DNA of 64,000 bases, from contig CASESI010000022.1 in the NCBI GenBank assembly GCA_949290705.1, forward strand, positions 1 to 64,000, read 5' to 3'. Made by a program: the position numbers and the translations under genes. Numbering within the stretch: the stretch's first letter is position 1; every line of letters begins with the position of its first letter. The notes beneath the pieces are model-generated. The model worked only from the letters and a program-made list of their open reading frames with translations, had not been told where the DNA came from and searched no databases. This document shows positions 8,372 through 16,615 of this stretch, piece after piece. Source of the DNA: an uncultured Holosporaceae bacterium. GTDB lineage: Bacteria; Pseudomonadota; Alphaproteobacteria; UBA3830; CASESI01.

Positions 8372-9047
8372 TTCCCAAAGATTTCATGGATTTATGCGTA
8401 TACCTTCCTATGATAAGGTGGTCGTGCAAAGTAATGCCAAGTTTATCACATGCTTCTTTAAGTTGTTTTGTAATAAATATATCATTCGATGATGGGGTCA
8501 AATCTCCACTTGGGTGATTATGTAACATTATTAATGATGCAGCACCAAGGTCAAGTGCTCTTTTTATTATTTCTCTTATATATACTGGGGTTTGATTAAC
8601 TGTTCCACGTTGAATATTTTCATCTGAAATTAATTGATTTTTAGTATCAAGAAATAAAATCTTTAAAATTTCGATCTTCAAATTTCCCATACTTATTCTT
8701 GCATATTCAATAACTTTCAAAATGGAGTTTAATATAGGTTTATCTTGCAGTGGATCTTGTAATACTTTATGCATAATAGTTTTTATTATTTTGATTAATA
8801 AAACCGTATTTTCGCCAATACCTTTAACTTCCAATAATTGCCCTTTATCGGCATATATAACGTTATTTATTGTCTTAAATTCTTTTAAAAGATCCTTTGC
8901 AAGATCATTCGTATCGCATCTTGGAATAGAAAAGAATAACAGCAATTCCAGCAACTCGTAATCAGGAATATTAATTGAAAGGTCATCCATTGATAAAAAT
9001 TTCTCTTTCAAACGTTTTCTGTGACCAAGTTTACTAGAAATTTGCAT
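8364..9047 (-). CDS. radC: RadC family JAB-domain protein
   Basis: 227 aa. N-terminal helix-hairpin-helix region (LLEVKGIGENTVLLIKI) and a C-terminal MPN/JAMM domain with HNHPSGDLTPSSND (176-189), the zinc ligands of the family. The biochemical role of RadC in bacteria is unsettled; a repair role was proposed but disputed. The frame is open up to 9230, but the start is put at ATG 9047: the family begins here (KLGHRKRLKEKFL), and TACAAT (9059-9054) ends 6 nt upstream. It overlaps dapD at its 3' end and diverges from mutS. Confidence 0.9.
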   Translation of the reverse strand: MQISSKLGHRKRLKEKFLSMDDLSINIPDYELLELLLFFSIPRCDTNDLAKDLLKEFKTINNVIYADKGQLLEVKGIGENTVLLIKIIKTIMHKVLQDPLQDKPILNSILKVIEYARISMGNLKIEILKILFLDTKNQLISDENIQRGTVNQTPVYIREIIKRALDLGAASLIMLHNHPSGDLTPSSNDIFITKQLKEACDKLGITLHDHLIIGRYTHKSMKSLGII

Positions 9048-9144
9048 ACTATAATTGTACCTTTCAAAATTAAAAAAATATTTAAAAAATATGGTATGAA
9101 ATGAAAATTTTTGATACCTTATACACATTAGAAAAGCTTGAAAA

Positions 9145-11655
9145 ATGGAAAATAATGAATTTAATCTGAAAGATAATGTAACGGAAAATGTAAAGTCAAC
9201 AACCCCAATGATGCAGCAATATTTATCCATAAAAAAGGAATATCCTGATTGCCTATTGCTAACCAGAATGGGGGATTTTTACGAATTATTTTTTGATGAT
9301 GCAAAAATTGTTTCAAAAGCTATCGGATTAACACTTACTAAGCGAGGAACATATAACGGATCACCTATTCCTATGTGTGGAGTTCCATACCACAGCTTTG
9401 ATCTATACGCGAAAAAATTACTTCACGAAAATTTTAAACTTGCAATATGCGAACAACTAGAAAATCCAGAAGAGGCAAAAAAGCGAGGTTCAAAATCGGT
9501 CGTACAAAGAGATGTTGTCCGCGTCATTACTGCTGGGACTATATTTGAAGAAGAATTTCTTGAAGGAATGCATCATAATTTTCTTATGGCATTTTGTTCG
9601 GATAAAAAGCAAGAAAATATAGGGATTGCTCTGACAGATATTTCAACAGGGGATTTTTTAACCCTTGGTGGAAAAATTTCAGACTTACAATCCATAATAG
9701 ATAGATATAGTCCTTCTGAAATTATCACCTCTAATTCTTTAAAATACACAGAAAGTGTATACCCTATCTTAAAAGATCTTAATGTTCAATGGTTGCCTGA
9801 TGCTAAGTTTGATTTATTTTCAGAGAAATCCAGATTAATGAATACATTTGATGTTAAGACTCTTGATTCTTTTGGAAATTTTAATGACACAGAAATTATT
9901 GCCGCTGGAGCTATTATTGGATATATAGAACTTACGCAAAAAAATAACATCACATTATCTGTTCCAAAGAAATTAAAAGAGGATAATTTTTTATATATCG
10001 ATTCACAAACAATAAGAAATTTGAACCTTATTGACGTGAAAAATGGAGATAAAAAAAATTCATTACTTGCAACTATAAAAAATACCAAGACAGCATTTGG
10101 AGGAAGATTATTGAATATGAGAATGATTTTCCCACAAAAAGACATAAAAGAAATTGATTCTCGTCTTAATGCTGTGCAATTTTTCATTGATAACCAAGAA
10201 TTAATGAAACGTATAATCGAAGAATTATCTGAAATTCCAGACTTTGAAAGAGCTATATCAAGAATAAAATTTAAAAGAGCTGTCCCAAGTGATTTTGGAA
10301 TGGTTATTTCAGGACTTAAAAAAGCAATTGCAATAAAAGAATTACTAATGCATGCAAATGTTTCATTTGAAAATGAAGTATACTCAAACCTGTGCAAAAT
10401 TGATGATTTTAATAGATTAATTGAAACATTACAAAATGCATTTAATGATACGGATCTTCCAAACAATCTTCGCTCCAATGGTTTTATAAAAACTGGATAT
10501 AGCAAAGAACTTGATGAATACAGAAATTTAGTAAACCATAGTGCAGAAATGATCTCTAACCTTGAAGCGCATTATATAAGGGAAACAGGAATAAATACAC
10601 TCAAAATCAAATCCAACAATATCATTGGATTCTTCGTTGAAATTCCAAATTCTCAAAGAGAAAAGTTATCAGAAGAATTCATAAAAAAACAAGATACTGT
10701 TAATTCTGGAAGATATAAAACAATCGAAATTTCTGAACTTGAACAAAAAATGATTATTGCGAATGAAAGACTTAAAGAGCTTGAATTTGCTATTTTCTAT
10801 GAAATGATAGATTACATGAATGGATATTATGACGCAATTAAAAATGCTATAAATGTGCTTGCTATTATAGATGTGGCTTCTGGCAATGCGGAATTTGCTA
10901 TTCAAAATAATTTAACAAGGCCTATTATTGATGATTCTTTGGATATAGAAATAAAATCCGGAAGACATATAGTTATAGAAAAACGTATCGGAAATGAAAA
11001 ATTTATCCCGAATGATACCTACATCACAAAATCAAAAATTTCGATAGTAACTGGGCCAAATATGGCTGGAAAAAGTACATACTTGAGACAAAACGCTTTG
11101 ATTATCTTGATGGCACACATTGGTCTTTATGTTCCAGCTATGTATGCACGAATCGGTGTTGTTGATAAAGTATTCAGCAGAATCGGAGCATCTGATGATA
11201 TCGCATCCGGGAAATCCACTTTCATGGTGGAAATGATTGAAACAGCAACTATATTAAATCAAGCAACAGAAAGATCTTTCGTGATTTTGGATGAAGTTGG
11301 TCGAGGAACATCAACGTACGATGGTTTTGCGATTGCTGCAGGAGTGGTCGATCATTTGTATCATGTGAATAAATCCAGAACTTTCTTTGCCACGCATTAT
11401 CATGAAATTCAGTATTTATCGCTTTCTATGCCATTGTTAAAATTTTTGACTTTACGAATTTCGGAACATGGAGACGATGTAATTTTTCACCATCAAATTG
11501 TTAACGGAGTCGCGGACAAATCGTACGGCCTTTATGTTGCCAAAATCGCAGGAATCCCTGCTCGAGTATTAAAATATTCCAAAAACCTATTGAACAAACT
11601 ACAAGATAATAATGTAATAAAAAACATCAATGTGCAAAAATTAGACTTAAAATAA
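9145..11655 (+). CDS. mutS: DNA mismatch repair protein MutS
   Basis: 836 aa, normal length. Domain I has the mismatch-reading motif GDFYELF (F-x-E). The C-terminal ATPase has Walker A GPNMAGKST (about 637-645), the signature region ASDDIASGKSTFMVEM, Walker B VILDEVGRGT and the HYHEI switch. MutS finds mismatches and recruits MutL; mutL is not in the window. No clear SD. The stop codon lies in the right inverted-repeat arm. Confidence 0.97.
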   Translation: MENNEFNLKDNVTENVKSTTPMMQQYLSIKKEYPDCLLLTRMGDFYELFFDDAKIVSKAIGLTLTKRGTYNGSPIPMCGVPYHSFDLYAKKLLHENFKLAICEQLENPEEAKKRGSKSVVQRDVVRVITAGTIFEEEFLEGMHHNFLMAFCSDKKQENIGIALTDISTGDFLTLGGKISDLQSIIDRYSPSEIITSNSLKYTESVYPILKDLNVQWLPDAKFDLFSEKSRLMNTFDVKTLDSFGNFNDTEIIAAGAIIGYIELTQKNNITLSVPKKLKEDNFLYIDSQTIRNLNLIDVKNGDKKNSLLATIKNTKTAFGGRLLNMRMIFPQKDIKEIDSRLNAVQFFIDNQELMKRIIEELSEIPDFERAISRIKFKRAVPSDFGMVISGLKKAIAIKELLMHANVSFENEVYSNLCKIDDFNRLIETLQNAFNDTDLPNNLRSNGFIKTGYSKELDEYRNLVNHSAEMISNLEAHYIRETGINTLKIKSNNIIGFFVEIPNSQREKLSEEFIKKQDTVNSGRYKTIEISELEQKMIIANERLKELEFAIFYEMIDYMNGYYDAIKNAINVLAIIDVASGNAEFAIQNNLTRPIIDDSLDIEIKSGRHIVIEKRIGNEKFIPNDTYITKSKISIVTGPNMAGKSTYLRQNALIILMAHIGLYVPAMYARIGVVDKVFSRIGASDDIASGKSTFMVEMIETATILNQATERSFVILDEVGRGTSTYDGFAIAAGVVDHLYHVNKSRTFFATHYHEIQYLSLSMPLLKFLTLRISEHGDDVIFHHQIVNGVADKSYGLYVAKIAGIPARVLKYSKNLLNKLQDNNVIKNINVQKLDLK

Positions 11656-11772
11656 AAAATAATACTTGACATTTGGATATTAATATGTTATAATAAAATA
11701 TTAGGATTTGAGGAGGAGAATATGAAAAAGTTATTTATGTTACCATTGGCACTCTCAGTAACGGTGGGATTG
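11650..11772 (+). repeat. Inverted repeat, right arm (123 bp)
   Basis: Partner of 1268-1390 (5 mismatches in 123 bp, no gaps). It begins in the last codons of mutS and ends inside the signal-peptide codons of the 11722 gene. The two copies face outward around the hisS-mutS block. Confidence 0.9.
11666..11694 (+). promoter_or_regulatory. Consensus sigma-70 promoter for the 11722 gene
   Basis: TTGACA (11666-11671), 17-bp spacer, TATAAT (11689-11694). Identical to the promoter at 1346-1374. Confidence 0.9.
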
Positions 11773-12030
11773 TGTGGTCCAAGCTCATCACAGACATCGT
11801 ACGGTAATGAGATTAGCGATGAAGAACGCTGGGAGATTAGGGATAATATAAGGTATATGTTTGGGTGTTTTGACGAATTAAGCAAAGGGGACATTATGGA
11901 CATTTCTAAGGATATCTTAAAAAGGTTGCATGGTAATAAATTACGATTTAATCTTATGGTTGATGATATATCTTTAGATTTTCCTCGTATGGAGGATGCA
12001 TGTAATGAGATACAGAAATCAGTAGAGTGA
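11722..12030 (+). CDS. Small secreted protein with the shared 5' cassette
   Basis: 102 aa. Signal peptide MKKLFMLPLALSVTVGLCG, then an acidic, probably helical mature part with two Cys (FGCFDEL, DACNEI). GAGGAGG precedes the ATG at SD distance. The first 17 codons are nearly the same as in the 812-1318 gene, but the mature part is shorter and different. The last 12 nt overlap, tail to tail, the 12019-12867 gene. No family recognised. Confidence 0.65.
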   Translation: MKKLFMLPLALSVTVGLCGPSSSQTSYGNEISDEERWEIRDNIRYMFGCFDELSKGDIMDISKDILKRLHGNKLRFNLMVDDISLDFPRMEDACNEIQKSVE

Positions 12031-12867
12031 ATCTAAATTTTCTGTTGGGAATATAGATACTATTCTCAATATACCATTTTTTAATTGCAAGAATATGCAT
12101 ATGTTGTTGGTTTTTCTGTAGTTGAGGTATATCGTTTCTCTTCTTATTGTTTTTTTTACTTTGGGATATATTCCTCGTATTTTTTTATCAGACTGTGGAC
12201 ACGCAATCATGTTAATACTTTTCGTATGTTGTCTTCTTAATTCTTTTAGTCCAATTTCTTGCATGATATAATTTTTAAATAAGAATTTTATTATTCTCTG
12301 TGCTCTATTTTTCATTGCGCGCCTCAATTCATCGAAAGATCTTTTTATTTCAGAGTTAACTGACAAGATAGGGAATATAAATTCATTCTCATGCCTAGAT
12401 AGAGAATCGATATATCTTTGGTATAATGTGCGCAATTGTTCTGTTGGGTGAAAAATTGATCTAGGTTCGTTTACCTCATACCTAAGGTAAGAGTTAGTTT
12501 GTTTTTTATGTGGAAAAAATGGAATGCCTCCAATATGACCATGTTCAACAATATGATCTAAAGTATTATCTATTGTCTCGACCCCATAATTCGATTGAAT
12601 TTCAATCATATCATCAATTTTGAATAGTACATCGTCCTTATAAATCGTTCTTAAAATATTATATAAATCCTCTATCGTAAGCAGTGCATTTACTTGGTTT
12701 TGGATTTTATACCATTTATTATTTTCGAATTTTAAGATTACATCTCCAATTGTTATTGTGTTTGGAACTTGTTGCTGTTGCTCTTGTTGAGGAGCTGCTG
12801 CATTTTGGGCACATTCATACTTTGCAAATGCAAAAATCAATGCTACTGTTAATAATATCTTCTTCAT
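12019..12867 (-). CDS. Secreted hypothetical protein (intact paralog of 139-772)
   Basis: 282 aa. Signal peptide MKKILLTVALIFAFAKYECA, then a Gln-rich linker (PQQEQQQQ) and a mature part rich in Arg/Lys in its second half (RRAMKNRAQRIIKF, KKTIRRETIYLNYRK). It shares KIVEH/HIVEH-x-x-x-GGI and C-terminal similarity with the broken gene at 139-772, so the two form a small family next to the two cassette genes. TAAAAT ends exactly 6 nt before the ATG. A secreted basic protein; function unknown. Confidence 0.7.
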   Translation of the reverse strand: MKKILLTVALIFAFAKYECAQNAAAPQQEQQQQVPNTITIGDVILKFENNKWYKIQNQVNALLTIEDLYNILRTIYKDDVLFKIDDMIEIQSNYGVETIDNTLDHIVEHGHIGGIPFFPHKKQTNSYLRYEVNEPRSIFHPTEQLRTLYQRYIDSLSRHENEFIFPILSVNSEIKRSFDELRRAMKNRAQRIIKFLFKNYIMQEIGLKELRRQHTKSINMIACPQSDKKIRGIYPKVKKTIRRETIYLNYRKTNNICIFLQLKNGILRIVSIFPTENLDSLY

Positions 12868-12937
12868 GATATTATTTTATAAAAAAATACCTAAAATAAA
12901 CTTAATAAAAATCTCGAAAAAATAAGAAGAGAAAACA

Positions 12938-13249
12938 TTAATTCAAAAAATCTATAATTTTTTGTTTGCTTGCAAAACCGGTAAGCCTCGACTTCTCCAC
13001 ACCATTCTCAAAAAGGATAAGCGTAGGAATTGTCTCGATATTGAATTTTCCGGCCAAAAATGCGGAATTATCGACGTTAACTTCGGCGATTTTAAGTCCC
13101 TCTGGAATCAAAGCTGTGCCTTCAATTTCCTCAAGAATCATGCTAACCATACGGCAAGGACCACACCAGGTTGCAAAAAATTTTATCAACACTTTTGGAG
13201 ATGAGGAAACGAAATCGTTGAAATCTTTATCTTCAATTATGGTATGCAT
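12938..13249 (-). CDS. trxA: Thioredoxin
   Basis: 103 aa, full length. Active site WCGPC (28-32), cis-Pro region ETIPTLILFENG. General cytoplasmic disulfide reductase that serves ribonucleotide reductase and others. GAGG sits 6 nt before the ATG. It diverges from nth, with overlapping -10 boxes between them. Confidence 0.95.
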   Translation of the reverse strand: MHTIIEDKDFNDFVSSSPKVLIKFFATWCGPCRMVSMILEEIEGTALIPEGLKIAEVNVDNSAFLAGKFNIETIPTLILFENGVEKSRLTGFASKQKIIDFLN

Positions 13250-13277
13250 AAAAGCCTCTACATTAACTATATTTCGT

Positions 13278-13285
13278 ATTATAAT
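13278..13285. promoter_or_regulatory. Overlapping divergent -10 boxes (trxA / nth)
   Basis: ATTATAAT reads TATAAT on the plus strand (13280-13285, ending 6 nt before the nth ATG) and TATAAT on the minus strand (13283-13278, about 29 nt before the trxA ATG). Two polymerases could not use it at once. Confidence 0.6.
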
Positions 13286-13291
13286 ACATAA

Positions 13292-13915
13292 ATGGTAAAT
13301 GTAGAAGCAATTTTAGAAAAGTTTCAGGAATTCAATCCTGAACCGAAGTGCGAGATAGTTTATGATACTGACTTTAACCTTCTTGTTGGTATTGTTCTTT
13401 CTGCCCAAACAACTGATAAGCGAGTCAACATCATTGGAAAAAGTTTATTTAAAACTATAAAATCCCCAAGCGATGTGATAAATTTCGGAATGGAAAATCT
13501 TGAAAATGCTATTAAATCATTAGGGTTTTTCAGAACAAAGTCGAAAAATATATATGCTTTGTCCGAGCGATTGATCAAAAATTTTGGCGGAAAAGTACCT
13601 TATGACTTCGATGCGTTAATCACTCTCCCAGGTGTTGGAAGGAAAACAGCCAGCGTGTTTTTAAACACTCTAACTGGAAAAAATTATATAGCTGTCGATA
13701 CTCATGTTCAAAGGCTTGCAAAACGTCTCGGTTTCTCGACCGGCAACACTCCGCTTCAGATAGAGCAAGATTTGAAAAAAATTATTCCTGAAAAATTTCA
13801 ATCCAAGATTTCGAATTGGCTTGTTTTGCACGGAAGATATATCTGCAAGGCAAAAAAACCAGCTTGCGAAAAATGTTTTATAAGAGACTTGTGCCACAGC
13901 AATGATAAAAAATAA
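13292..13915 (+). CDS. nth: Endonuclease III
   Basis: 207 aa. Base-excision repair glycosylase/lyase for oxidised pyrimidines. Helix-hairpin-helix LPGVGRKTA with catalytic K118, catalytic D136 (AVDTHV), and the 4Fe-4S ligands C185, C192, C195 and C201, all at the spacing of the E. coli enzyme. TATAAT ends 6 nt before the ATG, so the mRNA is probably leaderless. It ends 33 nt from the convergent rplL. Confidence 0.96.
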   Translation: MVNVEAILEKFQEFNPEPKCEIVYDTDFNLLVGIVLSAQTTDKRVNIIGKSLFKTIKSPSDVINFGMENLENAIKSLGFFRTKSKNIYALSERLIKNFGGKVPYDFDALITLPGVGRKTASVFLNTLTGKNYIAVDTHVQRLAKRLGFSTGNTPLQIEQDLKKIIPEKFQSKISNWLVLHGRYICKAKKPACEKCFIRDLCHSNDKK

Positions 13916-13947
13916 AAAAATAAAGGAAAAAATATGAACAAAAAAAT

Positions 13948-14325
13948 TTATTGCAACTCGACTTTTGCGCCAACTTCTTCAAGTTTCTTCTTGAATGATT
14001 CAGCTTCGTCTTTTGCAACACCTTCTTTAATAACTTTTGGTGCACCTTCAACAGCAGCCTTTGCTTCTGTAAGCCCCAAACCTGTGATTTCACGTACAAC
14101 CTTGATCACTTGGATTTTATTAGCACCAACTTCTTTCAACATTATATTGAAATCTGTTTTTGCCTCAGCAGCAGGTGCAGCTCCGACAGCAGCAGGTGCA
14201 GCAACAGCGACTGCAGCAGCAGCGGACACTCCCCATGCTTCTTCCAATTTCTTTGCTAATTCAGCAGCTTCCATAACGGACAACTGTGACAATTCATCAA
14301 CTATTTTTTGTAAATCTACTGACAT
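13948..14325 (-). CDS. rplL: Ribosomal protein L7/L12
   Basis: 125 aa. N-terminal dimerisation domain, Ala/Pro-rich hinge (about 33-55) and C-terminal factor-binding domain ([36 protein letters not shown]). It forms the ribosomal stalk with L10. It follows rplJ by 17 nt. rpoB does not follow; the next gene is the convergent nth. Confidence 0.98.
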   Translation of the reverse strand: MSVDLQKIVDELSQLSVMEAAELAKKLEEAWGVSAAAAVAVAAPAAVGAAPAAEAKTDFNIMLKEVGANKIQVIKVVREITGLGLTEAKAAVEGAPKVIKEGVAKDEAESFKKKLEEVGAKVELQ

Positions 14326-14342
14326 TTTTAACTCCTATAAAC

Positions 14343-14852
14343 TTATTTTTTTGCGTATTCATTAACGACCCTAGCTAACTTTTCTGGAACACCTCTGACA
14401 CACGAGAATACATTCTGTGCAGGTGTCATGATGATAGCAATCAACTTGCTCTTCAATTCATCAAGCGATGGCAATGTAGACAAGCTTACAACACCGTCAC
14501 GTGACAAAACAGATCCGCTGTACACACCCGATACAACATCAAGCCTTCCATCTGTCTTCTTTGCAAACTCACAAATCACCTTAGCAACAGCCACAGGATC
14601 TTTCGAGAAAGCAATAGCAGTAGGACCAGAAAAATCGTTTTCGAGTACATCAAATTGAGTCCCACGAATTGCAATTTTAGCAAGCGTGTTCTTCGTCACC
14701 TTATAATTTGCATTTGCCTCAAACAATTTCTTTCTCAAAGAATTCGATTCTGACACCGTTAAACCATTTTGTTTAACAACGACAGCAATCTCACTCGCAG
14801 AAAGAGAAGCATGCAAATCATCGATGAAAAGCTGTTTTTCTTTCTTATCCAA
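14343..14852 (-). CDS. rplJ: Ribosomal protein L10
   Basis: 169 aa, normal length. N-terminal rRNA-binding domain (KKEKQLFIDDLHASLSASE, NSLRKKLFEANANYKVTKNTL) and C-terminal helix that binds L7/L12 dimers. The start is TTG 14852, preceded by AGGAGC at SD distance. First gene of a rplJ-rplL operon. Confidence 0.97.
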   Translation of the reverse strand: MDKKEKQLFIDDLHASLSASEIAVVVKQNGLTVSESNSLRKKLFEANANYKVTKNTLAKIAIRGTQFDVLENDFSGPTAIAFSKDPVAVAKVICEFAKKTDGRLDVVSGVYSGSVLSRDGVVSLSTLPSLDELKSKLIAIIMTPAQNVFSCVRGVPEKLARVVNEYAKK

Positions 14853-14951
14853 CTTAATGCTCCTAAAAACAAAATTACGTCATGAGAAACTATCTATGCT
14901 GGAAATTAAGCATCACGAAATGCACCAACAGTCCTTGATGACGACGAATTT
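14853..14951 (-). promoter_or_regulatory. rplJ leader (possible L10 autoregulation site)
   Basis: About 90 nt of untranslated leader lie between the promoter and the TTG start. It has the segment GGACTGTTGGTGCATTTCG followed by an AGGAGC ribosome site. rplJL leaders in many bacteria fold into a site bound by L10 or L10-L12 for feedback control. A comparable role here is inferred from position and leader length; I could not confirm the fold. Confidence 0.45.
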
Positions 14952-14980
14952 ATTGTATCAAATTTCAACCAAAAAGTCAA
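14952..14980 (-). promoter_or_regulatory. rplJL promoter
   Basis: TTGACT (14980-14975), 17-bp spacer, TACAAT (14957-14952) on the minus strand. It lies about 100 bp before rplJ. Confidence 0.8.
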
Positions 14981-15028
14981 TAATAAATTTTTATAGCTCC
15001 ATCATCATTTTTTTGATAGAATTCGATT

Positions 15029-15460
15029 ATGTTGGGTTTTAGACGTTTTTCGTTCACGATTTTTGTTGCTTTGCTGTGTGCAACGTTGTCTTCATGTGAA
15101 CGTGATATAAGGTACAGAGGAAATTTATTGGATAATGATGATATTGCTATTTTGCAAAAATCGCATTTATCAAAGAATGAAATCGTAGAAAAATTCGGAT
15201 TTCCTACGATATGTCTATCTGATACTGAATGGATATATATATCACAAAAAGTTGAGTATAAGGCTTTCTTAAAACCTATAATACTTGAAACGAATGCCAC
15301 AAAGCTTATCTTTAATGGTAATGGAAATTGTTTTCCGCAAAAATTAACTCTGAAACCTATTTTGCTTACACCACTTTCAACCGTTACAAACATCAAAGAA
15401 GAGAATCTCTCATTCCTAGAGCAATTGCAAAAGAATATCCAAAATATGGGAAAACATTAA
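15029..15460 (+). CDS. bamE: BamE (SmpA/OmlA) lipoprotein
   Basis: 143 aa. Signal peptide with lipobox LSSC (acylated C23), then the BamE fold: RYRGNLLDNDDI, LSKNEIVEKFGFP and the strand TEWIYISQKVEYKAFLKP. Accessory subunit of the BAM complex on the inner face of the outer membrane. TAGAAT (15017-15022) ends 6 nt before the ATG. Longer than the E. coli protein (113 aa), as is common in Alphaproteobacteria. Confidence 0.88.
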   Translation: MLGFRRFSFTIFVALLCATLSSCERDIRYRGNLLDNDDIAILQKSHLSKNEIVEKFGFPTICLSDTEWIYISQKVEYKAFLKPIILETNATKLIFNGNGNCFPQKLTLKPILLTPLSTVTNIKEENLSFLEQLQKNIQNMGKH

Positions 15461-15517
15461 TCATATAATTTACTTGAAATTATCAATTAATTAATTTTTT
15501 GATGGTAACATTTGCGT

Positions 15518-15992
15518 ATGAAGAAAATATTATCATTGTTTTTGCTTATATCTTTTGTGTATAGTTCTCAATCTTTGAGATATTGCATTGCACAAAATCC
15601 TAAAGAATCAGATTTAAAATTAAAAAATCTGATTGAAAAAAAATTTATAAACGGATTAAAAATACGGCCCTTATCACAATCCGATTTACGCTGACGCAAT
15701 TGACTTTCTTATAAAAAATTACCCAAATTATTTAAAAAGAGTCTCTGTTCATACGAATTCTATTCCATCAATCCATTTCATATTGAACAAATACAAAGTT
15801 GAAAAAGGTATATTTATTAACAACCCTGATGCTGCAACTCCTTGGATTTCTTTCAAGAGACCTATTTCTGAGCTTAGCAATAGCCTATATGGAAGCATCA
15901 AAGACATATTGTCATTCGTTGTAACAATAGATGTCTATGATATCTTAAAACAAAATAAGATCTTTGAAAGTTTAAAAACAATAAGCCTCTAA
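15518..15992 (+). pseudogene. Secreted protein gene with a frameshift in an A5 run
   Basis: Starts with signal peptide MKKILSLFLLISFVYSSQS and runs to a stop at 15692. In another frame the downstream sequence is open from just after a stop at 15657 to 15992 (YGPYHNPIYADAIDFLIKN). Dropping one A from the A5 run near 15658-15662 joins the two into a protein of about 157 aa. TAACAT ends 6 nt before ATG 15518. No family recognised. It may be a recent pseudogene or a sequence error. Confidence 0.6.
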
Positions 15993-16042
15993 TTACCGCT
16001 TTTTATATTTTAATTTCTTAACAAAAGTCATATAATGTCCTG

Positions 16043-16615
16043 ATGATCAGGTTTATCTTTTTATTTTTACTCACGTTTACCAGCTGTAATTTTTTAAATG
16101 CAAAAACAGCCTACACTTCACAACAAAATAATGCTGTTAACATTGCAATAATAGATTATGATAAAATCCGAAAAGAATCTGTTTTGGGGAAATCTATCAA
16201 TGAGCAAGCAAAACAAATGATGTCGAATTTTAATAAAACCATGTCAGAATTAGAAGCAAATCTTAAGAGAGAGCAAGCTGCGGCAAATCCGAAAAAACCT
16301 GCGACAAGAGAAGAATATTCTGAATCTATGCATAAATTTGAAGAGAAGCAAGACAACTTTGTAAGACTTTCCAGAAAATTGCGATCTGTATCAAGAAATG
16401 CTCTACAAACTGCTGAATATGAATTTAAACGTATCTTAAAGGAAAGAATTGTGCAATACCTCCATGCCACAAAAAAGAACGTAATAGTATTTGAAAAATC
16501 CAATGTAATTGTTGCAACAAACGTGCTTGATATAACTGACGAAGTTCTAAACCTATTGAACAATTCCGGCGAAACAATTATAATACAGCCAGAGGTAAAA
16601 GATGTTGGATTCTAG
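16043..16615 (+). CDS. skp: Periplasmic chaperone Skp/OmpH
   Basis: 190 aa. Signal peptide (MIRFIFLFLLTFTSCNFLNA), start strand AIIDYDKIRKES, a long helical tentacle region (KTMSELEANLKREQAAANP...) and the closing strands KKNVIVFEKSNVIVATNVLDIT typical of Skp. It holds unfolded outer-membrane proteins for BAM. TATAAT (16031-16036) ends 6 nt before the ATG. It overlaps lpxD by 14 nt, the usual skp-lpxD-fabZ-lpxA order. Confidence 0.92.
   Translation: MIRFIFLFLLTFTSCNFLNAKTAYTSQQNNAVNIAIIDYDKIRKESVLGKSINEQAKQMMSNFNKTMSELEANLKREQAAANPKKPATREEYSESMHKFEEKQDNFVRLSRKLRSVSRNALQTAEYEFKRILKERIVQYLHATKKNVIVFEKSNVIVATNVLDITDEVLNLLNNSGETIIIQPEVKDVGF

Noticed and set aside
9786-10505. 239-aa open frame antisense to mutS
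   Set aside because: It mirrors a well-conserved gene, has no SD or promoter, and its sequence is the low-complexity Phe/Ile/Ser mix typical of antisense frames in AT-rich DNA.
14824-15042. 72-aa plus-strand ORF across the rplJ leader
   Set aside because: It overlaps the rplJ start, leader and promoter and the -10 region of bamE. No coding signal beyond being open.
15518-15992. Programmed frameshift instead of a mutation
   Set aside because: The A5 tract lacks a typical slippery heptamer with a following pseudoknot or SD element, so a mutation or sequence error is simpler.
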